A stretch of DNA of 64,000 bases from Cristatella mucedo (Eukaryota; Bryozoa; Phylactolaemata; Cristatellidae): assembly GCA_009760855.2 (NCBI GenBank), contig WPIO01000143.1, positions 820,001 through 884,000 of the forward strand, written 5' to 3'. This document shows positions 55,183 to 64,000 of this stretch, piece by piece. Both the position numbers and the translations under genes were made by a program. Position 1 is the stretch's first letter. Every line of letters starts with the position of its first letter. The notes beneath the pieces were generated by a model. It was not told the DNA's origin. It did no database searches and worked only from the letters and a program-made list of their open reading frames with translations.

Positions 55183-58130
55183 CGCGTCCCCCCCAGCTTC
55201 GCCTGCGGTGCCGGAAATCCTGGTCGGGAGGCGATTTTAGGCGCTCGCTGATCGCGTCGGGGCTAGCCCGTTAGTTTGCAGGGGAAGTCCTTGCCCAGAA
55301 GCGCTTCGCGTGCTCAGCCGCGCCGCTCACCTGTCCTCGTTCGCAGCTGCTCGAGCCCTCTCGTCCAAGCGGTGCGCGCCGCAAGATTCGCGCGCGCCAC
55401 TTGGACGGTAGGGCTCGCAGTCTCTAGTCGAGAGAGAGAAGGGACTAAACAGCAGCGTGGGGCTAGTAGGGAACTAGCGGCACGCGACTCGCGTCATCGG
55501 CGAAATCCGCCGCCGGCGGCTCGCACTCCGAGCCACCGGCGGCACCGAAATCGGCAGAACGCAGCCGACCGTTTCGAGTTATCGCCGTACGCGCGTGCCC
55601 GCGCGCGCAGCGACCATGTTTTTTTTAGGGCGCCGCATCCCGACGACTCTCCGGTTTCCTAAAATCGTGAGCCGCGGCGCGCCGCGGCGCGCTCTCCGGC
55701 AGCGGGCGCTCGCTCGAACGCAGTCCACAGGCTACGCTCCGCGTCGCTCCGCCGCCCTGCAGCGGAGCGACGCGGAGCGCTCGCTTCCTTCGTGGTCCTT
55801 CAAGGTCGTTGCCTTCAAGGTCTCGCCGTGGCCCAGTCCGCGACCGAGGCGAGCGATTTTTTCCACGTTGGCACATCGCACCCGCAGCGCCGGCGGAAAA
55901 TCGCACCCGCCGCGCCGCGCCGGACGGCCGCGCCGTGCGCCCTTTCTCAGGCGAGCGCTGTGCGCAGGCTGGCTGGCTGGCCGAATGCTAACCATTGTCG
56001 GACAGCCGGGAGGGCAGGCTGCGGGCGATTCCGCTAGCGGCAACTCGCCACGGGCGGCCAACGCAACAATTGTGACGCTGTTTACGCTTGCCCCGCCGGG
56101 CGATGTGTCTCCAAGCGAGGCTGTCCCATTGTGCCCTCGCGCGACACAATGCCACGGGGCGAGGACCTTTCACCTGTCAAACGTTGCAAAAGTGACACCC
56201 GTCGGTGTGCGGTTCGAGTCGGCTGTTTATGAAGAAACAGCCGCTGTTTGAAAGAGCGCTCGCGCGCCTCGCAGCGCCGAGCAATCACTGTGCGCCATTC
56301 GGGCAGGATCAACAAGCGACCGGTCCGGCGCACTCGACGGCCCGTCGATGAAGCGTCGGGCGAACTCGTCGGGCTCGCCCGCTCGCCACGGGCTGCGGAA
56401 TGCGCGCGCGCGCGCGCGCGACGCCTTTTCACTCTGCTCGATCGGCGTCAACTGGTGAAGTCAAGGTCAACTGGTGCGCGAGAAGCGCTTAGAAGCGCTC
56501 ACCGCTCGCCGTCGGCGCACGAGTCCCGGCTGCGCCCTCGGGCGCGCCCGCAGCGAGCTCCCGAGAGAGAGTGAGCGGCCCACAGCGAGTTCGCACGCCG
56601 TCTGCGCCACGCTGCGCCTCCCGCAGCGAGCGAGCGACGAAAAGTCAACCGCCCAAAGCTGCCACTTCCGCCGCTGGTTTCGGCGCAGCAGCAGGAGCGG
56701 CATCGCGGCGGCGGCCGCGGCGGCCGCGGCGGCGACTGAAAGCGGCCATGAATTTTCGAGTACCGATTGAATTAAGACAGGTTCGAAAATGATGCGATAG
56801 AAAAAGAAAACGTCAGAGACAAACCCTTTCGGCCGCAAGCGAGGCTCTCTAGCCGGAAGCGCACCAGTGCTGCCAGTGCAAGCGCTCGAGGCGGCCATTT
56901 TGCGAACCGGGTCGGTAGCTTTCGTTTGCTGGTCGCCCCGCTTTTATCATTGCGGAATTCCGGCGGAACGATCCGGCACGCGTGCGGCGAGATAGTTTGA
57001 GTATTCCATAGTATTTCACGCGCTCCTCTGACCATGCTATGACGTTGTTCCCGAAGAAGCTGCAAGGAAAACGCTGCAGTCAGGCTCGCCCCACGGTGCG
57101 ACTCGCTGTGGATATTAGGCGCTACGTCGTGCCAGTTTGCAGGTTTTCGTGTCAAGAAAACTTGATTGATGCCGAGCCTCGATTCGTGTGCATATCAAAA
57201 AAGAACGCTTCCTTGCGCTCAGAGAGAATTGTTTTTTAGGATTCCGCTTCGCTAGAACCGCACCGGGCGTCAATCTAGTTGGCCCTAGGGATGCTGGCAA
57301 AGTACTCTAAAACAAATTAGTGAGACGTTTTTGCTGAACCATTGAGAGCTAGACGGGCTGAATGCTGAAAGAGATCGGCACAGTGCCGTGCGGGATGCGT
57401 AAGCCAAATTTACCGCGAATGTCCGTCGCTGACCCAATGAGAGAAACGCAATGTCACAGCCCAGTCTCAAGTTGAACGACACGAAGGCACTCAATGACGG
57501 TCAGATGGTGCGTTTCTCGAGATCAGTAGTGGTTTCTATGAGTGTAATCCAGTCCAGCGCGCTGCGGCGTTGACGTTCGAACGTTCTGGCCGCACGAGTG
57601 CAGGCAGATGGCACGACAGGGGACGCTGGCATTGGCTTCTTTTGGAAAGTCAGTGCCGGTAAGCTCGCGCTGCTGATGTTTTCATGGCAGAACTCGGTGG
57701 CAAACGGCGGAACGGCAGAGCGATCGCAAAACTGAGCACGTGCATTTAAATTAGGCAGTGGATGGCGTCGTTCGGACCGTTTGGATTGCATCGGTTGGCG
57801 GGCGCCCAGGAATGCTATCCGCCAGCCTTCTCCGTCGCCAAGTGATGGCGTAGTCGACTGAATCAGCCGATAGCTGACCTCTGTCTTTAAATGAAAAAAT
57901 AAATATAATTCACTTCCACAGCGCCCAAAGAGAACTTGGTCTTTTTTTTCCTCGGTCCTTGGCACCGCAGCAAGCTCGTTGTCGACGCCGGCCGAACGTT
58001 CGACCGCGCCCACGCGGCATGCTTTGACGGGAGGACGGAGGCTCTTCGCAGCCACCGTCCTGGGCCGAACGGCCAGCCTCCACGTCAACGCCAAATACGA
58101 AACGAATAATGAGTGATGATGCTGATGCTG
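55183..58130. other. GC-rich DNA grading to mixed DNA, no gene recognised
   Basis: Includes a hairpin (55735-55779), a (GC)n run at 56403-56420 and GGC triplets near 56700-56735. The longest non-repetitive frame is 57501-58094 minus (197 residues); I see no domain in it. A region near 57900-58094 is rich in gccg and ggac words. No LINE match until 58131. Confidence 0.4.
55735..55779. repeat. perfect inverted repeat, 18-bp arms, 9-nt loop
   Basis: cgctccgcgtcgctccgc at 55735-55752 pairs exactly with 55762-55779; the loop is cgccctgca. Confidence 0.96.
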
Positions 58131-58274
58131 CTATGACCCACCCTTGCTGCACGTGCTGATGATGCTGCTATGACCCACCCTTGCTGCACGTGCTGATGAT
58201 GATGCTATGACCCACCCTTGCTGCACGTGCTGATGATGATGATGCTATGACCCACCCTTGCTGCACGTGCTGAT
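58131..58274. repeat. 37-bp minisatellite, four units, derived from a LINE
   Basis: ctatgacccacccttgctgc starts at 58131, 58168, 58205 and 58244, with GATGAT added in later units. The cttgctgcacgtgctgatga part equals the family A segment seen once at 62273 (cttgctgcatgtattgatga). Confidence 0.95.
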
Positions 58275-59275
58275 GACGTTCGCGTATGGATGGCAGACAA
58301 CTTTCTAAATTGAATGACGATACAACCAACGTGCTAGCAACGGGCAAACCGAGTGCGATTCGGAAATTGGAACACCTAGCACTCCAAGTCGTCTCTGCCA
58401 GCATATTTCGTGTTGAATCCGCACGAAGTCAAAGTGTTCCATTCCAAAGTGACCTTACAGCAGACGACCGCATGAGTGTCGCAAATAATTCTGCCTACTT
58501 CCAGCTACATAACGGTGCTAAACATTGGACTTGTTTACACAGCGATACCACGTCTAAAGTGATCCATGCATTTGTGAGATCTCGGCTCGACTTCTGTAAC
58601 TCACTGCTTACTGGTCTACCGGCTTGTGCAATCAGGCGCTTACAGCTGGTGCAAAAATCAGGCAGCTAGGCTTGTCTGTCGTGAGCGTCGCACTTGACAC
58701 ATCACATCACTTCCAGCTGCCCTGCACAGGCTTCCAGTCAAGCAACACATCAACTTCAAGGTTCAATCACTCATTTTTACGTCACTTCATTCTTTGGCTC
58801 CAGCCTACCTATCAGATCTACTCCCATCCAGGCTAAGCGTCGCACCACCCGCTTTTCAGAAACTAATCGTTTACCTATACCTCGTACAAACCTCAAGTTC
58901 TTCGGAGACCATGCCTTTAGTTCATATGTCCTCAAAGCCTGGAACTCACTTCCGACTTGCGTCACGACATTCCGTGACTTGAAAACATTTAAAAAGAAAT
59001 TAAAAACGCATCAACTTAGGACAGCATTAAGTGGGTCTATGTGATTCGTCCTCTATATGCTTATGCGTGCTTGCACAGTGCATTCTGCCACTAACCACAC
59101 TTGCACACTGACCCTGTGTATGTCACCTTTAAACATGTCATGCTTATTGTCGTTGAGTATGCTGCCACTAACCGTTAGATCATGCTTCCTTTGCAGTAAA
59201 CGTAAATTGCCTAGAAAGTGATGGACTTCTCTCAGGGTGATATACAAAATGTATTGTTATTGTTGCTATTATTTT
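58275..59275 (+). mobile_element. family A LINE fragment, RT thumb to 3' tail
   Basis: A 1-kb piece. The plus frame 58286-58669 reads DGRQLSKLNDDTTNVLATGK, then SRLDFCNSLLTGLPACAIRR (typical L2/CR1 RT thumb). A frameshift leads to 58694-59044 with GDHAFSSYVLKAWNSLPTCV and LKTHQLRTALSGS before the stop. The 3' UTR then runs to aaagtgatggacttctctca gggtgatatac and TTG/ATT. The element would have supplied the RT needed for target-primed integration; the palm domain is missing. Confidence 0.9.
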
Positions 59276-61552
59276 AATCAATCGCAGAATGTAACCGACC
59301 TTCACTTCATCATCTTTTGCTACGAGTTTACTATTTTTTATGCTAGCTATTTTTCTGTGCAGCAAGACTCGAGATTGCGATTAAACTTATAATTGTTCAC
59401 AGGTTGGCCTCCAAGTTTGGCCAACTGCTTTGGTGGCTGTGAGAATCATAACGCATATATGTAGTGCAATCCAAGAAATCAGCGTAATCAGGTTAAGAAT
59501 GACGCTGAATTCCGTGCGGTCGAAGGAAATCTACAAACTTGCAATAAATGTGGCTCATGCGAGGGATAAAGACGGGCGCGACATGTAGCAAAAATCCTCA
59601 AAAGCCCAGAAATAAATACTCGCTGTAGAGCGGTTCCCCGACCGGCATCTTGGATGCCTACTGCCGCTAGGCTTTGCTTGCGAAGGTAGCGTAGTCAGTA
59701 AGGGTAATAATATGAAAGAATAATTTCGGCATTTTTGTCTACATCCTTTGACACCAAAAAATTTAGAATGAAGGCTAAGCGGGTTCGTGTTTGGCAGCAA
59801 GGTTCTCTACAAACTCCGTGAGCGGCGTTCGTCCGGTGTGCTCACGCCCGGTCGGCAAACTCTCAAACCAGAAGAAAACAGCAGTCGTGTACGCTAGAGT
59901 GGATGGAAGTGGTGAAAGTGAGGCAAAAAACAGCGGCCGGGAATGGGGCAATCGACATAGGAACCGGAAGTCATTGTCCTCATCGCCGCTGCGCTCAGTG
60001 ACTAGTGAGCAATGATGCTAGCTGTCACATTTTCACGGCTAGTAAGATGACGCCATGCAAGATCATTTAAAATAGGATCGATGTCATGTGAAGGCTAGAC
60101 TCTGTTGCAAGAACAAAAGCGATACCTTTCGACCGCTAGCACTAATGCATTCCGAGATGCTAGAAATTGTGGTAACTGCATTTTCCTCTCACAACTTTCT
60201 GCAAGGTAATGATGAATTTCAACAATAGAATTATAGTTTTATATTCGTATAACAAGAAGGTTGCTTTGCGGCTGCACTTGATCGTGGTTTTTCAAGTATA
60301 TTCGTTAAATAATTTATCGATATAGTGAAAATGACACTTCACAAGCTCGATTGTCTGAGTCAATTATACACCCCTGTATTAAAATACAAATTAAAATTAC
60401 AGTACAAATGGACTGCAGGCCCATGTATTCGAGCACACTCGCAAACCCTCCGATGCCAGGTGCAGCCACTCAACAACTACTTGAGCGTGGGCAAGAACTT
60501 TTTTCAAAAGACTGTGGTTAAAACAAGTCAATCAGAGCGTGTTGTTTACTGAATGGCCATCCTAGTGTAATTAAATGTACAATAATAATAATGTGATACT
60601 TGTAAAGTCTAATATGTCTTAGTTTCTGTTATTTTACGTAATGTACTGGGTATTACGAGTGGAGAGGTGACTAAAGGGGTTTTATTTCATGTCCAGATGG
60701 CTCTAAAAATGTTATACACCGGATTTAGATGCTCGTGAATAGGTTTTTCCATGCTCTAAATACGAAATATTCCATTTATAAATAAAGAATCCTTCTTGAT
60801 GGAAGTTCAGTTATCTTGGTAGAGTCTGGAACTGATTAATTGCATTTAACGAAGGACGACTGTACATACTTCAGGTTGTCACTGGGTAGTAAATTTTACT
60901 TCAGGATGATCTATCCATTCCATTTTTTACCACAAGCTTTACTCTTTAGAGCAGGAGAATTTTAAATTCATTCACTGAAACATTACGTACCTTGCTGTGG
61001 ACAGAAGTCTAGCGTTAAAAAAAACAGCTCTTACTCTGTATAAAAAGTAATTTTCCACTCTAAATCAGACAGTTATTCATACTCTAAACGAATTCAAATC
61101 AAATTCTCGCTTAAAATTTAGCAATGTTCAGTAGTTCATCTAGCTTTAATTTTGATCTCTAAGAAAAGTTATCAAGGCAAAATACTGATTAGCTATTTTA
61201 CACTGAGGCATTTAAAAATAAGTAAGACCATCTTTACTTAGACCTTCAAGTAGCTTTAATAATAGTATAAGCAAAGAAGCTTTAATCCCGTCAGTTTAGT
61301 TTAATTCTAGCTGCTCAGGTAGGTATTTAGCAGCATTTTTCCAAAGATGGAACGAAGAGGTAGTAACGTTCGGCAAATGCATTTTGCTACCTATGCGGCC
61401 ATTGCATCAAGACGAAAGATATCATTTGGAGGCCACGTGAATCGTTTAATCACGTGGCCATGGAAGCATCTACTAAGGTGTTTACTACGTACTTGACCGA
61501 GCAACTAGCGGCCAAGCTCAAATAGTGACTCCTCCATGTAGGTCCAACGGAG
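59276..61552. other. AT-rich, apparently single-copy DNA
   Basis: About 2.3 kb without recognisable LINE, SINE or tandem repeats, unlike the rest of the window. The only mentionable frame is 60325-60552 plus (75 residues, ATG start, Lys/Gln-rich) with no known motif. A 10-bp-arm inverted repeat with E-box-like cacgtg lies at 61431-61459. Confidence 0.5.
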
Positions 61553-61901
61553 ATAGTGCAATTAGTTCGTATGCTTCCAAAGCCAGGAACTCACTCCCGA
61601 CTTGCGTCAGAACATCCCCTGACTTGACCACATTTAAAAAAACTTAAAAGCACACCTGTTTAGGACAGCATTTATTGGGTCCCTTCGATTCGTCCTTCAT
61701 GTGCTTATGCACGCTGACACTGCGCATGCTGCCACTAACCACACTTGCATGCTGACCCTGTGCATGTCACACCTAACCATGTTATTCGTGTTGTCTGTTT
61801 ATCAAGCATGATATTACTCACCATTCCATTGCGTTTCCCTTTGAAGCAAATGTAAAGCGCCTAGAAAGAGATTGAGTTCTCTGAGGGTGCTTTATCAAGT
61901 G

Positions 61902-61934
<33 letters not shown>

Positions 61935-61935
61935 G
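61553..61935 (+). mobile_element. family A LINE C-terminal end and 3' region
   Basis: gttcgtatgcttccaaagcc aggaactcactcccgacttg, then gacttgaccacatttaaaaa, and the 3' UTR intact to cgcctagaaagagattgagt tctctgagggtgctttatca agtgc and (ATT)n. Useful as a reference for the family's end. Confidence 0.9.
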
Positions 61936-62019
61936 TCACCCACAGCCGGTGCGCCGGCCGCTTCTATTTGTGTACCGGACAAACAAGGCCGCTATTTCAG
62001 CTCAGGTTTAGATAAATAT

Positions 62020-63182
62020 TTATTTCAATGGACAAAGATCATCCAAGGAGCCTCTGAAGTATGGGGTACCTCAGGGCTCCGTGCTTAGTCCAGTATGGGG
62101 TACCTCAGGGCTCCGTGCTTAGTCCAGTTCTTTTCACGATTTATAGCCTACCTCTTTCCAATGTGAATGCCAGGTAAAATCTAGGCTTTCACTTCTATGA
62201 CGATCACACTCAGTTGTACCTTTGCTTTGATCCCTCCCAGCCCTCGAGAGCTCGTCGAGTTCTCTCAACCAACTTGCTGCATGTATTGATGACATCCGCA
62301 CATAAATGGCAGCAAATTTCCATAAATCGAATGATGATAAACTAACTTACTCGTCATGGGCTCAAACCAAGTGAGATTCAGAAATTGGAAAGTTCAGCGC
62401 TCACGATAGGCCCTGCCATCACATGTCGTCTTATATTTGCACAAAATCTAGTTGTTCCGTTTCAAAGTGATCTTTCAACGGATGGCCACATCAGTTCCAC
62501 AAAAATTCTGCCTACTTTTAGCTACATAACGTTGCTAAAAATTGGGCTTGTTTAGATAAGGATACCGCTTCTAAATTGGTTCATGCATTTGTAACACCTC
62601 ATCTTGATTTTTGTACCTTTCGCCGACCTGCACTGGCTACCAGTCAAGCAACGGATTGACTTCAAGGTTTTGTCGCTCACTTTTAGGTCCCTTCATTCTA
62701 TGGCTCCAGCCTATCTTTCAGATATACTACCCCATCAGGCCAAGCATCGTACCACCCACTTTTCGGAATCCAACAGTCTAGAAATACCTCGTAAAAACCT
62801 TGAATCCTTTGGAGACCGTGCATTTAGTTCGTATGCTCCCAAAGCCTGGAACTCCCTCCCGACCTGCGTCAGAACATTCCCTGACCTGACCACATTTAAA
62901 AGGAACCTAAAAACACACCTATTTAGGACAGCATTTAGCGGGTCCCTGTGATTCGTCCTTGATGTGCTTATGCGTGCTGACACTGTGCATGCTGCCACTA
63001 ACCACATTTGCATGCTGACCCTGTGCATGTCACCCCTAACCATATTATTCATTTTGTTTATTTTTTAAGCATGATTTTACTTACCATTCAATTGCATTTC
63101 ACTTTGCCGCAAATGTAAAGCGCATAGAGAGAGACTAAGTTCTCAGAGGGCGCTTTATCAAGTGAATTTTTATTATTATTCT
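62020..63182 (+). mobile_element. family A LINE fragment with a broken RT palm
   Basis: The only family A copy here that reaches RT motif B (VPQGSVLSP; tandemly duplicated at 62058-62125) and motif C, which reads YDDH at 62196-62207 instead of YADD. It continues through a degenerate thumb to 62604-62951: LHWLPVKQRIDFKVLSLTFR, PAYLSDILPHQAKHRTTHF, SYAPKAWNSLPTCVRTF and LKTHLFRTAFSGS. The full 3' UTR and tail follow. The duplication, a stop and the motif C change make it inactive. Confidence 0.92.
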
Positions 63183-63852
63183 TACCTTACTGCGTGCTGG
63201 TCAAACAACCTGTGCAATTAGGTACTTACATTCGATGCAAAACTATTTAGCTAGGCTTGTCCGTCATAGGCGTTGCAGTTTCCGTATCACGCCACTCCTA
63301 ACTGACCTGCACTGGCTACCAGTCAAGCAACGGATTGACTTCAAGATTTTGTCGCTCACTTTTAGGTCCCTACATTCCTTGGCTCCAGCCTACCCATCAG
63401 ATATACTCCACCACCAGGCTAAGAATCGTAGCACCTGCTTTTCAGAATCAAATCGTCTACTTATGCTTTTTACGAACCTCCAATTTTTTCGAGACCGTGC
63501 CTTTAGTTCGTATGCTCCCAAAGCCTGGAACTTACTTCCGACTTGCGTCACGACATCCTATGACGTGAGCACGTTAAAAAAAATTCAAAACGCATCAATT
63601 AACGACAGCATTCAGTTGGTCCATGTGGTTCGTCCTTTATGTACTTATGCGTACTTATACTATGCATGCTGCCACTAGGCGTACATGCATGGTGACCTTG
63701 TGCATGTTACCTCTAACCATGTTACGCTTGTTGTCATTGATCATACTACTACTAACCATTCGACCATGGTTCCTTTGAATCAAATGTAAAGTGCTTACAA
63801 AGTGATTAAATTCTCTGATTGGGCTATAAGTATGTATGCATTATTATTATGG
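63183..63852 (+). mobile_element. family A LINE C-terminal fragment
   Basis: Plus frame 63235-63678 reads LARLVRHRRCSFRITPLLTD, LHWLPVKQRIDFKILSLTFR, PAYPSDILHHQAKNRS and RDRAFSSYAPKAWNLLPTCV. It is open for 147 residues, the longest surviving family A frame here, and runs past the usual stop through a small frame change. The 3' UTR and tail end at 63852 with gcattattattat. Confidence 0.9.
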
Positions 63853-64000
63853 CTTACTTTCTTAAAATTTGTCATCATACCCATTGGACTCAGAATGGGC
63901 TGCAAATTGCGAAGCTTTTCAAAAAACGGAAATATATCGCCTCACGTTCATCTGGTAGATGAACGCAGGTCAAAGGAATTGCAGGTCTGTCGACCGACGC

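Noticed and set aside
57501-58094. 197-residue minus frame, the longest without repeats
   Set aside because: No motif, no promoter or splice evidence, and it overlaps an uninformative region. Left unannotated rather than named.
60325-60552. 75-residue plus frame with an ATG
   Set aside because: AT-rich DNA, no motif, and no splice or polyA context I can defend.

Overview
The window reads as repeat-dominated DNA from an animal genome, most likely an invertebrate. The reasons are decayed non-LTR retrotransposons of the L2/CR1 type (C-terminal reverse transcriptase protein such as LHWLPVKQRIDFK and KAWNSLPTCV), short tRNA-derived SINEs with a recognisable Pol III B box, very dense microsatellites, and no closely packed intact genes. 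I cannot name the species. I found no complete host gene, rRNA, CRISPR array or bacterial-type operon. Most long open frames here run through simple repeats.

Two LINE families account for most of the recognisable sequence. Family A has a 3' tail built on a motif like agagattgagttctctgagg followed by (ATT)n. More than 20 pieces lie on both strands, with the fullest at 6727-7960, 36020-37085, 58275-59275 and 61553-63852. Family B ends in (TTACA)n-like DNA and carries an RT region with [11 protein letters not shown] and YADD at 5789-5928 on the minus strand. Its pieces are at 3735-5970, 8863-9145, 26070-26205, 47176-48091 and 53157-53450. Every copy is 5' truncated and has stops or frameshifts. 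A SINE of about 165 bp with a class II (Leu/Ser-like) tRNA head occurs at 17358, 17803, 28697, 31450, 32537, 34765 and 39687, and as a diverged copy at 35848. One head at 40132 is instead joined to a family A LINE tail.

Layout: 1-3700 is low-copy DNA with a 580-bp GA/GACA tract. 3735-9150 is LINE-rich and holds a 74-bp perfect palindrome. 9250-11250 is a block of CCG, GAG and 15-bp arrays. 11250-18500 is low-copy DNA with small arrays and SINEs. 18500-23100 is CpG- and GC-rich with triplet repeats. 23100-37085 is LINE/SINE territory. 37086-38300 and 42480-46100 are GC-rich and contain perfect hairpins. 40551-41316 and 54446-55182 are pyrimidine tracts of about 750 bp. 48400-58100 is GC-rich and contains a 243-unit CAG tract (49318-50048) and several satellites. 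59276-61552 is AT-rich and apparently single-copy. 61553-63852 has three family A copies head to tail.

The most notable features are the CAG tract, split by a single CT dinucleotide inside what looks like a polyglutamine reading frame; several perfect inverted duplications; and repeated cases where a LINE or SINE segment has been expanded in place into a microsatellite or minisatellite. I see no convincing multi-gene system.
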